Assembly (NCBI GenBank): GCA_019155205.2
Contig: JAHNZQ020003147.1
Location: forward strand, 1,995,351-2,046,518
Length of the DNA: 51,168 nucleotides
Source: Gracilaria vermiculophylla
Taxonomy: Eukaryota > Rhodophyta > Florideophyceae > Gracilariales > Gracilariaceae
Direction: 5' to 3'
The translations under genes were made by a program, and so were the position numbers. The notes under the pieces are model-generated. The model saw only the letters and a program-made list of their open reading frames with translations, made no database searches and was not told where the DNA came from. Below, piece after piece: positions 41,908 through 51,168 of the stretch. Position 1 is the stretch's first letter, and each line of letters opens with the position of its first letter.

Positions 41908-42997
41908 GCTAGAGGTACCGGATGTCACATGCTTTGCACGGTTATTTTAGCATTTTCGATATTTATTTCTTTGGTTGTTATAGAATTTTCGATATTTATT
42001 TGGTTATTTTAGCTATTTTGGTTTTAGAGCTACAGTATACATTGCGACGGCACTTAAGGCATCGCGCCCACTAAGCCGCACCAAGCGGGATCTTCGGTCT
42101 AAGTATGCCGATCACGCGGATACGGCTCTCCATCTTAGAGAAGTACGACAAGGACTACGGAAGTCAACCGCCTGTGACGGCGAAAACCATTGTCTGGACT
42201 ATAGTTTCCTTATTTCATGTTCGCTTTCGTAAGAGGTTAGCCCCACTGGACCTCCGGTTCATCCCCTTCGGACTTCCGCCGCCACAAGTTCAACACGGCT
42301 TGCCTGATACCCATGCGGCCCTATGTATTACCCGGCCGCGTCAAGATTGCCAGACATGTTACAGGAGAATCTCAACGAACTTACGGAAACTGCCTAAATT
42401 ACAGGATTTACCGGATCCATGGTCTCTCCATTTGTCTTCCTCCTGCAGACGTTGCGACATCTTGGCCCCGGAGTTATGCTGGGCTCGCTTGTCTCGCCCG
42501 AAGAAAGCTCTGTCTTTGAACCTTCTTGCGAGAAAAAGGTTCTGAACTTCCTTCGTGGTATTTTAAACTTTAGGGTATTGCTTTACAGTACCTGTCCGAA
42601 ATTTATAGATTAAAACGGTACTCACACAGTAAAAATTCCAATTTGTACACAGTATGTTCACAAGAAATTTCATTTCGAACGTAAGCTCTGATCCATACTT
42701 CTTTTAGAAATTGCAGTGAATAAAGTAGTTTCTCTTCATCATAGCAACGAAAAAATGAAACAAAGGATAGCATTAATGAAACATCACGTCTTTTGAGATA
42801 TTATACAAAGCTACCACATATAGTATGTAAGCATTTTGGCAAATATCAGTACATAAGACGTTCAAACAAAGCGGAAAACGACAGGGGTCGTTCACTCGCG
42901 TGTATTAGTTTATATTGTGGGTTAAAAGGTCTTGACACAAATAAAAAGTAGTGTTGCCGTCTGGTACTTATGACGATTTGCGTCCATCTTGTTTAGA

Positions 42998-43257
42998 AAC
43001 CGAAGAGAATACTAATAGGTAGACGGAATGCCAAGTAGAACTTTACTTGAGTTGCCGGATGCCCTTTCTGTTCGAGAGCATTACGTCTTTATCTATAATT
43101 TAGATTATTCCCCTTAGAGAAATCTCGAACAAAGCTGTAAGTTGTCCAGTACTGAAAGCTGGGCTGGAAAAACTTCCAGACCCTTCTAGAGACGTTGGTG
43201 AACTATCTCTCGACGTCACACTAAATAAATAAAGTGTAGCTTGCAATCGGATTGTCA
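42998..43257 (-). repeat. 3' LTR of element D
   Basis: Its right border (plus strand GTCA at 43254-43257) gives a TG start on the minus strand, immediately inside a purine tract. The left border is approximate, set by the length of the other LTR. Confidence 0.75.
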
Positions 43258-43261
43258 CGAA

Positions 43262-43273
43262 TCTCCCCCCCTT
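43262..43273 (-). other. Polypurine tract of element D
   Basis: The minus strand reads AAGGGGGGGAGA a few bases from the TG start of the 3' LTR. Confidence 0.75.
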
Positions 43274-43329
43274 GACTGTTGACGCCCTCGTGAATGATAT
43301 TGCAGTACGTTTCTGGCTTGACGAATATA

Positions 43330-44800
43330 TTCTTGCAATAATCCAGTAATGGTACCACCTTTGTCAACAAATGATTTCGTGCTTAACCACTTGGCACCAT
43401 GAGTGGGCCCTCCTTTCATAACATTCCGAAACTGATATCCCCTTCTTCGTTTTCTGTGCTTGAGAATAGCTGCAGGTTCATATTCTTTGGTGTTATCTGT
43501 TTATATCGGTTCTACTCTTGGCGGAAGAGATCCAGCTATATCAGCTGGTGGTTCCAGGTGATGTATCGTCTGCCTGATATGAATCATAAAATGAATCTTG
43601 ATATGGTCTGGAAACTCAAGCTCCAAAGCATTCTTTCCAATTAAGTTCACAATTTAGAAAGTGCCGAATCTTCTGACACTTTGCTTATCAGATTCTTGAG
43701 AACTCGGATATACATACTTGAAAAATGACTTGTTGAGCCCCTAACGTTTTCTCCCAATTCATATTTAGGAACCCGATACTTCATAGAAGAATACGCGCTT
43801 TGGCCAGCTTTTGCAGTTTTGCAAGAGTACTGTGCATCTTTCAGTGAGTGATACAGCTGTTCCTTGAATTCTTCACCATTTCGGACAGGTATCTCTTTTC
43901 CAGAAAGCATATCAAGCGGAGACTTCGGTGTCTATCAAATATCCAGTTCTATAGGTGCCATCCCAAAACCATCAGTACCTGCAGAGTTCTAAGCAAACTC
44001 AGCTGCAGGCAGAAGTTCATCCCAATCATTATGATGGTAAGAGCAAGACCAACGTAGATAGATTTTAAGCATTCTGTTCATGATTTTAGGCGCTCCATCA
44101 GTCCGCATATGTCTGCTCATAGACATATTCATCTTAACTCCACATAGTTTCTGTTAGAAAACAGATGAGCTATTTGCGCTATACTCTCTTGTGACACAGG
44201 GCGCACAGTTCACCATTTGAACTGTCAACAGTTTCATCAGATCATCCCTAAACTTGGACGTGAACTTTGGATCTCGTTGCGAGGATATCCTATCCAGGAT
44301 TCCGTGGTGCTTGAAAATGTTTGAGAAGGCATTGGCAGTGTGTTCAGCTGTTTCATTAGTAGTGCAACTTAAGAAATGAGCTCTTCCGGTCAACCGATCA
44401 ACCCATGTAAATATGTTTTCAAACCAACCTTTTGACTTGGATAAGCTTACAGTAAAGTCTATAGACAATGAGCTCCATCTTCACTTTGGTATCTCTAAAG
44501 ATTTGGGGTCGGTTAACTCCTTCTCATTTGAGTCCTTAAAATGCTGACACTCATGCATCCCTCGACATATTTCCGAAAATCTCGACTCTTGTGCCTCCAA
44601 TGGAAACTGCTAAGTCTCTAAAATGTTTTGAATTCTTAAAATGACCCCATATCTTAAAACAATGCGCTAGTTGCAACACATAGGACACGGTATTTCTCGG
44701 TATGCAAAGCTTTCCATTGGAGAAGGGTCTTCCACCATCCTTGTTGAACATTGGGAATATCTTTTCCAGTTTCTGTCTTTGAGTCTGATCGTATGGTCAT
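43330..44800 (-). pseudogene. Element D integrase, interrupted by a 79-bp solo LTR
   Basis: The zinc-binding region lies in 44751-44551 (LCIPRNTVSYVLQLAHCFKI). The core ORF (44468-44231) has MSIDFTVSLSKSKGWFENIF (first Asp), WVDRLTGRAHFLSC and ILDRISSQRDPKFTSKF (second Asp). The 79-bp insertion follows. Beyond it, in the same frame, come SMSRHMRTDGAPKIMNRML (the Glu position of TDGxxE now reads K), DWDELLPAAEFA and a PLDML block. The ORF 43910-43647 carries the next part with CKTAKAGQSAYSSMKYRV, and the tail reaches about 43330 with IRQTIHHLEPPADIAG. Several stops and the missing Glu make it inactive. Confidence 0.8.
44152..44230 (-). repeat. 79-bp solo LTR of the miniature copia-type element
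   Basis: On the minus strand it runs TGTTGACAG to TTTTCTAACA. It is flanked by a perfect 5-bp direct repeat GTTTC (44147-44151 and 44231-44235, plus strand). Ty3 integrase coding continues in frame on both sides, which fixes both borders independently of the repeat match. It differs from 37809-37887 at 5 of 79 positions. Confidence 0.92.
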
Positions 44801-45593
44801 TCATCATTCACGGCTTTCACAACAGGGCAAAAAAATTGATCTTCATCGTATCCTTTTATCACGTCTTCATCTATGACATATGTCACTTGAACGCCATTCC
44901 AAAATAAGCCACCGTCAATCTTTTCCCTAACAAGAAGAGCTCAAAATAGAACATCGCCTAAGATTTGTATCTCACCAGTTTTAAGAGTTATAGGGAATAT
45001 TACAAAGATTCCAAGAATTTCAAGCAATCTCGATTCTTTTCTGCTTAGTTTCATTTTCGTTAAGGAACTCTTTAGCACCTGGTTGTCTGTAGAGTCTTCG
45101 AACTATAACCCCTCCAACTAATATCTGAACCTATCAAGGAATGAGATGAGCCCAAGAGGCTCTCTGTCATTAGCAGTGTACACGGGTTCTATTGGGGATA
45201 ACTTCTTTGAATGGGAGGCAATAACGCGGTCTCCTCCATTCTCACCAACTTGTGTCTACGGTTCACCCAGAGTGGTCTGTGAAGCATTGATGTGACATAT
45301 GAACGGCTTGCTCCAATCGGGCGAAACCAAACTTGGTGCATTTGTGATTACTTCGTTTGACTTCTGAAAGGCTTCATCATATTTTTCGTTCCATTTCTTG
45401 ATACCTTGATATTTATTTTTCAGAGTCATCATTGAAGCAGCAACTTCTAAAACCTTGGTATGTAGCGTCGAAAGAATAGCAGTAGTCCCAAGAAACTTCG
45501 AACTTCAAATAAAATTTTCGGCTTTGGCCAAGTCTTCAGTACTTCGACCTTCGATAGGTTAACTCTCATTCCATCCTTGCCAACAAGGACTCC

Positions 45594-46490
45594 TTACAAG
45601 TCGATCTCTGTTTCCAAAATCTCACACTTTTCTGGGGAAACAAACAACTTGCTTTCTTTCAATTGACGCAATACAGTTTCGAAGTGCTTCAAGTGCCTTA
45701 CTTCATTCTTTCTGAAAATAAGGAGATCATCCATACAGGCCACCAAAAAGTTATCGATACAATCATAAAAGAGCTCTTTCATCAACGTTGGAAAAATTTC
45801 AGGAGCGTTACAAAGCCCTATGGTCATAACAAGATACTCAAATTGCCCATACTTTGTGTTGAACGCAGTCATCTCGATATCTTCTGGTGTCACTCGTGTT
45901 TAATGGAATCCCGTCTTTAAATCTAAGTTGAAGAAAACCATTGCTTCTCCAAGCCTCTCAAACATCTCAAAGGATCTGGAGATGGGGGTGTTATTATTCT
46001 TAGTGAGTCAATTAAGTGCTGGATAGTCTACGACGCCTACTAATTTTCTGTCTTGCTTCACGAAAAATAATGAAGCTCCATGCGTTGACTTGGTATGTGT
46101 TATCTCCCCTGATTTCAGCAATTTCTCCACATACTCCTTTGCTGCTTCTAGCTCTACAGGAGACAGCTGAAATTACGGACAGTGTGGAGACCTCGAGGCT
46201 TCTTCAAACTGGATCTCATGATTCACGAGTTTCCTTGGTAACAATGCAGGCGATACCTCTGTATTGAAAACCGACTCAAATTCTGCAAGCAGTTTATCCA
46301 ATTTAACATTCTTTTTAGTGGGCTTCTCTCCCTCCGAATGCCGAACCTCTGGGATCTTAACTTCAAACGATACAACTCTCATTTTGTTATTCCTAATCAA
46401 TTTTCGAAGATTTTTCACACCTACATTCGATTCTTGAATTCTTTCATCATTCATATGAATAAAGGAGATAGTATCGGGTCCAATCTTCAC
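45594..46490 (-). pseudogene. Element D reverse transcriptase
   Basis: The ORF 46490-46173 carries the pre-RT linker (LDKLLAEFESVFNTE, then RKLVNHEIQFEEASRSPHCP). The next frame has ELEAAKEYVEKLLKSGEI and GEAMVFFNLDLKTGFH, in which the first catalytic Asp (LDLKTG) is kept. The ORF 45893-45594 gives MTPEDIEMTAFNTKYGQFEY, MTIGLCNAPEIF and VACMDDLLIF, the catalytic DD box with Met in place of Tyr. The expected YR.LN step reads DYPALN. Stops and shifts separate the parts. Further on (45590-44900) RNase H is too decayed to follow with confidence. Confidence 0.8.
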
Positions 46491-46502
46491 AAGCCGTTGG
46501 TC

Positions 46503-46875
46503 CTAATCTATTCTTGGATTATGGGCAGCATGCCACGGCATTCCCAACAGAAAATTATTCCTGCAATTAGCAACGATCCAGATACCCATATATGTATGAG
46601 TTCCAAGTCGTAAAGTTCCATTGAGTATGACTTCCGATGCTTCTTCCTTTGTTTTATTTCTGAGAGTGCCCAACTGTAACATTTTCCTGACAAATGTGAA
46701 AGAAATTTCTGCCTCTATAATTAGCCACAAACTCTCTGCCTATCACGTTAGTATTACATCCATAATCGTTCAATACTTTCACGCTGAGTCCATTTACGGT
46801 ACCACTCAGTACAAGTAAAGGTTCTATGGATATAGGTCTTTCCGTAAGGATGTTCACATCACCACTCCTTATCAT
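46503..46875 (-). pseudogene. Element D aspartic protease
   Basis: Two overlapping frames. The ORF from 46875 has SGTVNGLSVKVLNDYGCNTN, the protease strand where VLIDSGCTTN would be usual. The catalytic D-[ST]-G thus reads DYG. The ORF from 46730 continues with RLGTHTYMGIWIVANC and ends NFLLGMPWHAAHNP, the GMPW motif that typically closes these proteases. One frame change lies between them. Confidence 0.7.
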
Positions 46876-47139
46876 GGCATTTCAATCTGCACTTTAGATG
46901 TTTGGCACATCCCGGCACTCTTCTCTTCTCAAGGCCTTCATTTCTTCCTTTAGAGAACTCGACGCGCTTTCCAAGCCGTTGATCATATTCTCTATGTGTC
47001 TACCCTGAGTGTTTTCTATCCCTTTTGGTGGACCAATCAGTTTTCCTGAGAACTTGAGTTAATGTCAGGAGTCCAATTCATTTCGGTGTTGTTCCTCTGG
47101 CCAGTCTTTCTCTCTTGCTGTTTCTTCTTATTCGTTTGT

Positions 47140-47828
47140 TTCCACGGATGGCATCCAGGCTTATGACAAAAAACAGGCATTCTTTTTCAAATCTATCATT
47201 TGCTCAGCACTCATTTCTCGCTGATTATTTTGCCTTTGGACATTACCGATCTCCATGGGAGCTGGTCCATTCTGAAAACCTTTGTTAGATCCGAATCCGT
47301 GATCAGAGAAGATTTCTGTACCATAGAAAGCTTCGTCGACGTCTGGCGCGATCTGTGGTGCTTCTTCCAACATTCTTGGAATGGCTATACGAGCTTTCAG
47401 AAGAAAATGAGGCTTCAATCCTTCGGTGAATCTTGCCAGCTTCTCGGAATCACTTATCTCTGGAATGTAGATCACAATATTTTGAAAATCAGACAAAAAT
47501 AGATGGCTTCACTAGTTTTCTGCATTAGCATATAGAGTCTGTTTCGTGCTCTGGCAAAACTGTCTTTGGGCACAAAATCGTTCTTGACACACAGTTTAAA
47601 GGCTTCCCATGTAGGCGGAACCTTTTCTTCCATGACCAGCGTAAGCCATCCGTTCGTGGCGGTACTCGTCATACAAGTTGAGGCGAAATCGACTGCAGTA
47701 CGTGCATCTATGTCAAGATCTTGCCAAATTTGAATGAGACGAAGATATTTCTCAACGGAGTGTATCCATGCACGAAGAGTCAAGGCATCACGGCGGCCAT
47801 CAAACTTATCGGGCTTCGACAGTTTCAT
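47140..47828 (-). pseudogene. gag: Element D Gag with zinc knuckle
   Basis: From the ATG at 47828: MKLSKPDKFDGRRDALTLRA, W-I-H-S-V-E-K-Y and GWLTLVMEEKVPPTWEAFK are typical of the retrotransposon Gag family. After a shift near 47480, the ORF from 47496 gives SEKLARFTEGLKPHFLLKAR. Near 47165 a further shift brings CFFCHKPGCHPW-like residues into view, a CCHC-type knuckle with short spacing. Gag would bind and package element RNA. The start is supported by the conserved family opening. No ORF spans the whole gene. Confidence 0.8.
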
Positions 47829-48710
47829 GAAAGATGTGTTGAACTGTTTTTCCTCTTTTTAAACATCTTTTCTTCGTGAAATTCATAGCACCCGTAAGAA
47901 AGGTCCTTTGTCCCCAAGTATATCCTCTTGGCCGTGAGTCTTACAAGATTCAATACCTCTGACGATACTTGACACTAGGCGAGTACTGCTCAGCTGCCTT
48001 TTCAGAAAAACCCCACCAGTCTACCTTCAATCACAGAATGTGATGTAGTCAATTTAAACCTTCACAGTGTCCTTATCTTAGCAACTCAGCTTCACAAGCT
48101 GATCGTGAGATGTAGTGTACAGCGCGTTGAGAGAACCTAGAAAAGTCTACCTCGCCCAAGGCGTGACGGTGTTTTGCTCACAAGCGTTCCTTGAAACCCG
48201 TGCCCAGCATATCTGATCTAGCTAACAGCCAACAAGTGAGAAGGGTTGAATAGGATGCTTGGCTTAACAGCAGTCAAACCTGGCTGGGAAACAGTGTTCG
48301 GTAATCTTCCACATTTATCTGCACCAAATATCCACGGGCTAGCCACAGCACTCTGCAAGGGTGGCTCCAACCCCCAACAGCCAGAAGGCGAAGCCCCAGT
48401 ACTGTGGTAACGGTTTCCTGGCTCTCCTACCCACAGATATACCAACTGTGAACCATTTTACACAGATTTGACCAGTCAGCACAGTAGATTTTCAATAGTA
48501 TTTTCAATTAAAACCAGACAGTTTTTTATAAAACTGCTGTCCTTTTCAAAAACATTAGAAATCGAAATCAAAACCAAATCTCGAAAAACAACGAAAGTTC
48601 TAGAACATTCCACATCCAAAAAATTCCACTTCTAAACCTTCCACGTTTATATCGACATTTTTTTTCAATTGGGGCGGCCGCAGCTGCCGGAACGGGTGCA
48701 AAGCTACCAG
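47829..48710 (-). other. Leader of element D
   Basis: This lies between Gag and the 5' LTR. No coding is supported. Directly inside the LTR the minus strand reads CTGGTAGCTTTGCACCCG, which is in primer-site position and contains TGG, but I cannot match it to a tRNA. Confidence 0.5.
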
Positions 48711-48967
48711 TGAAATAGATGGGAGAAGGTGGGCGGTAGGTTAAATGAAACTTTACTTGAGCTGCCCAATGCCATTGTTAATCGAGAGCACCACGTCTTT
48801 ATGTTGACTTTAGATTTTCCCCCTTGGAAAAATGTAGAACATAGTTGTAAGTTGTCCAGCACAAAAAGCTGAGCTTGAAAACTTCCAGACACTTTTAGAA
48901 TCGTCGATAAACTATTTTTTGACGTCAAGCTAAATAAATAAAGTGTAGCTTGCAAACAGTTTGTCGT
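48711..48967 (-). repeat. 5' LTR of element D
   Basis: It aligns with 42998-43257. The left border TGAAATAG (CA end on the minus strand read as TTTCA) follows the putative primer site. The right end GTCG corresponds to GTCA in the other copy. Confidence 0.75.
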
Positions 48968-50167
48968 AAAAACGTCCTTATCATATTGCGTACGAAGATA
49001 TGGTGGCCTGCATGAGACAAGCACTAGTTACGATTTTGTCTGGTGTAAGCTTGCGTGATCTGGAATTAAAATTTTGTTAGTTGCTCTTCAGATTTCATTT
49101 AAAACAGAGAAACAGAATTTTGCTTCACAAATAGTTAAAGGTTTGGTAGCACTAGCTCTGTAATGTTAGTGTATGGATTTTTTTACGTAGAACGTTTACT
49201 GGCAGATATGTGGATTTGAAAAGTGTTAGACCTCACAGCACACATTGAGATAAGGCGTTATCTGAATGCGATTGATAGTATCGAGGGTATCATTGTTTGC
49301 TGTTTGAATCCTCATTTCTGAATCCATGGACTTCCTTTGAAAATGATATTTAAAATCCTCCTAACTAGTTGCAAGTTCGATACTACACAATATGCAGAAC
49401 TATTGCCAAATTGTTGTAGTATGAGTTCCCTTAAGCAGAATATTTTGGGTCCAGCAAAGTTCGTCTTCGAAATAAAGTTTATACTTTTTGCATAACATGT
49501 AATCGAAACGTGGCCAGATCTAGTGGAATTACAAGGAAAACTTCCTATTAAAGAAAAAAAAAATGCAGAGCAGGCAAATTATGTTTCAACGTACTATTTA
49601 AAATTGCAATGCTTTACCTCGAATCATGGAACAAAATGTAGAACAAGTTACGGGATTCAAAAACAGCAGACAAAATAATACTGTTTTGCATTTGAAAAAT
49701 TTGTTCTTTTTGTGCATATCATTTCGTGTGACAGTGGTAAACAGTACAGTCTGAAAAACGTCACGAGCCACATACACATGATGTGTCGGATCACAAAAAT
49801 TATGTTCATGAATTCAATGTACTGCTCTCTGTATCGGATATATATACGTACTGATGGGTGTTATTGCACAAAAGCGTGTGTTTGAGTAGATAGTTATGCA
49901 AGGCTGAAATAAATATTAAAACAGAACTTGATTTGGTTGTATTGTTTCTGGCATGAGCTGAAACGCCCCTTTTTTTTGTCTTGAAATGATGGTTCTAAGG
50001 GCCATTTTATGAATTTCTTTACGCAGAAACGAGAGATTGGAAACCCATCTGTAGCCTTTAAAATGTTGACATGTTGCGAACCGCGGTTTCCGCTTTTTTT
50101 TCCGTCTGCAGCCGACAAATTTCTGAAGTCATCTTGATGTCGATTGAACTCATCCGCATAACTGTTT
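48968..50167. other. AT-rich stretch without a recognised gene
   Basis: Long A and T runs with no ORF worth reporting up to 49890. The minus-strand ORF 49894-50505 overlaps the next feature and is discussed there. Confidence 0.5.
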
Positions 50168-50870
50168 TTGTTGCAAACGCTCATTTCAATCCACTTCCTT
50201 CTCGACGCGATGGACACAAGCGCCGCCCAAGCAACGAGCTCAACCGCTTCGGAAATACGTCCCGCACAGCTACCGTCTCCTCCACTAGCTTTGACACACT
50301 GCAACGACTCATATAGTATTGTCGAAAACGCTGCAACCAAGGCAGCAAAATTTATTACAGGAGCGACAAATATGGTCTTTGCGGCGACATTTGATAATGC
50401 AAATAGCAAGAATATGCTCAAGCACTTGAAGATAATAGGCATGCAAAAAGCCCGGCTCGCTACAAAAAAAAACTCTGCTTGCCCACAAAAAGGTTCATAA
50501 AGCACTAAGTATGAAATGCATTGAGCAACTTACCGATAAAATTCTTAAAGTCAATGTCCACACGCTTTTGGATTGTGAAATACCAGCAACAACTGTTAAA
50601 ATTTTGTAGAAAGAAAATAGACGCGAAGAGAGTGACTATTTGCGAGGAAACATTCCGGTTATCATAAATGAATAACTTGTCAGCGAACAGCCCCAAAGCG
50701 ATTTACATGAGCAGCAAACAGTTTCATCACAGCGCAGACCTGTTTTTCTAGCCGTGGATTACTGTCGCCTACTTCACGTTCTGGCAGATGTCCATTTAAC
50801 TACCACTAGGCACCGACTAATGCACTGCTTGAACAAAGAAGAGCTAGTGTCTATCCGACCGTTGCGCTGA
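50168..50870 (+). pseudogene. Coding block of unknown family, frameshifted at an A9 run
   Basis: The ORF 50168-50500 (110 codons, inner ATG at 50210 reading MDTSAAQATSSTASE) is helical and Ala-rich (ENAATKAAKFITGATN). At the A-run 50462-50470 the frame changes, and a neighbouring frame continues with KALSMKCIEQLTDKIL and, past two stops, RPVFLAVDYCRLLHVLADVH and HRLMHCLNKEELVSIR, ending at TGA 50868-50870. The second half reads like real protein over about 120 codons. I do not know the family. It is the only candidate here not tied to a known element type. The minus-strand ORF over the same bases (203 codons) is longer but hydrophobic and less convincing. Confidence 0.4.
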
Positions 50871-50910
50871 CCTCATATGAGGCCAAATTGACCTCATATG
50901 AGGTCAGCGC
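50864..50910. repeat. Perfect 19-bp inverted repeat with 9-bp loop
   Basis: GCGCTGACCTCATATGAGG, then CCAAATTGA, then its exact reverse complement. Each arm itself contains the palindrome CCTCATATGAGG. The stop codon of the preceding coding block lies in the left arm. Confidence 0.97.
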
Positions 50911-51050
50911 GCCATCACGCAAAATTAAAAATAAAAAATTGGAATTTGACCCGTAGGCCAATATTATGGAAATTTTAAAATTAAAAACCTGTTATCCCGG
51001 ATTGCCTGTGAACAATAAATAGTTGTAGAACACGTCCTGAGCTATCACAG

Positions 51051-51168
51051 CAGCTCAGTGGTCATCAGACTACATGCGAGCAACTAATCCTGAGTTCGAA
51101 CCTCGCTGAGTTTCTAAAAACTCAAAAACTCCTTCGGGAGCTCGACTAATTCTAAAAATATTTAAACT
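51051..51168 (+). repeat. Possible tRNA-derived SINE head
   Basis: A box-like CAGCTCAGTGGT (51051-51062) and, 31 bases on, GTTCGAACC (51094-51102), which fits the B-box core GWTCRANNC. Spacing is tRNA-like, and the T stem-loop can pair partly (GAG/CTC). The D and anticodon stems do not fold well, so it is not a functional tRNA. Sequence behind it runs off the window. Confidence 0.35.

Larger units (their letters stand above)
39860..42587 (+). repeat. LTR related to that of element C, split by a long-TIR element
   Basis: The two parts 39860-39961 and 41908-42587 join to match 9330-10047. Left-part matches are the TGGAGTAGACTACCCGATG start and the GC-rich CGCGCCGCAGC tract. Right-part matches run from CCGGATGTCAC to GGGTATTGCTTTACA. 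The right part has an extra tandem copy of ATTTTCGATATTTATTT at 41953-41993. No Gag follows, so this is a solo or truncated LTR. The ORF at 42105-42545 (146 codons) lies inside it and shares scattered codons with the other copy. Confidence 0.7.
42998..48967 (-). mobile_element. Ty3/gypsy element D (about 6 kb, reverse)
   Basis: On the minus strand the order is LTR (48711-48967), a leader of about 880 bases, Gag, zinc knuckle, protease, RT, RNase H remains, integrase, purine tract, LTR (42998-43257). The two LTRs match over about 235 bases, for example CTTTACTTGAG, GTAAGTTGTCCAG and AAATAAATAAAGTGTAGCTTGCAA. Gag and Pol are unlike those of A, B, C and F, so this is a separate Ty3 lineage. All genes are broken. 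Confidence 0.85.

Noticed and set aside
39958..41911. TTAA target duplication for the long-TIR element
   Set aside because: The flanks read TATT and GCTA. Comparison with the intact LTR favours a longer, eroded duplication.
44152..44230. The 79-bp unit as a GT-AG intron, because of its TTTTCTAACAG end
   Set aside because: The perfect GTTTC duplication, the TG/CA ends and the second copy beside an initiator-tRNA site fit an LTR better.
49894..50505. 203-codon minus-strand ORF, the longest near the right edge
   Set aside because: Its text is hydrophobic and low in familiar patterns. The plus frame over the same bases continues as protein-like text past the A-run. Kept open but not called.
1..51168. 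CRISPR arrays, rRNA genes and functional tRNA genes
   Set aside because: No regularly spaced repeats, no rRNA signatures, and the only tRNA-like boxes (51051-51102) do not fold into a full cloverleaf.

Overview
This window reads as an intergenic, transposon-packed stretch of a eukaryotic nuclear genome. The evidence is LTR retrotransposons of both the Ty1/copia and Ty3/gypsy classes, DNA-transposon remains, primer-binding sites matching eukaryotic tRNAs, and no bacterial-style operons. I cannot place the organism. The Gag and Pol types and the DUF7869-like element suggest a protist or alga-like lineage (oomycete, alga or chytrid), but that is an impression. I found no intact host gene. One pseudogene-like coding block at the right edge may be non-transposon.

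Layout. 1-1328: 3' end of a copia element. About 1355-4632: reverse Ty3 element A (protease, Gag, 5' LTR), truncated next to the copia LTR. 4977-5770: a further decayed reverse Gag-like block. 5771-9329: quiet AT-rich DNA. 9330-17308: forward Ty3 element C (LTR, PBS, Gag, RNase H, integrase, then minus-strand coding), cut at its 3' end by element B. 17309-27748: full-length chromodomain-type Ty3 element B (10.4 kb) with 553-bp LTRs and about 2 kb of antisense coding between pol and the 3' LTR. About 27790-34360: a third forward Ty3 element, F, whose RNase H domain is split by a DUF7869-like element E. 34361-37622: unassigned. 37623-38210: a 186-bp direct repeat around a 100-N gap, with a 79-bp LTR and a copia-type initiator-tRNA primer site. 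39860-42587: an LTR related to that of element C, split by a 1946-bp element with 258-bp terminal inverted repeats. 42998-48967: reverse Ty3 element D, with a 79-bp solo LTR in its integrase. 50168-50910: a coding block of unknown type whose last stop lies inside a hairpin. 51051 onward: a possible tRNA-derived SINE.

The elements form a nested record: B cut C, E cut the RNase H region of F, the long-TIR element cut a C-type LTR, and the miniature LTR cut the integrase of D. A/B and C share a primer-binding site and A/B and F share a homologous Gag, so they look like one clade. D and copia belong to different lineages. Nearly every coding region carries stops, frameshifts or lost catalytic residues, so the element proteins here are probably not functional.

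Most notable are (1) the 79-bp copia-type LTR present twice, once with a clean 5-bp target duplication and once beside its apparent empty site, (2) the antisense coding blocks behind pol in B and C, (3) the long-TIR element, and (4) a 12-bp palindrome CCTCATATGAGG occurring three times.
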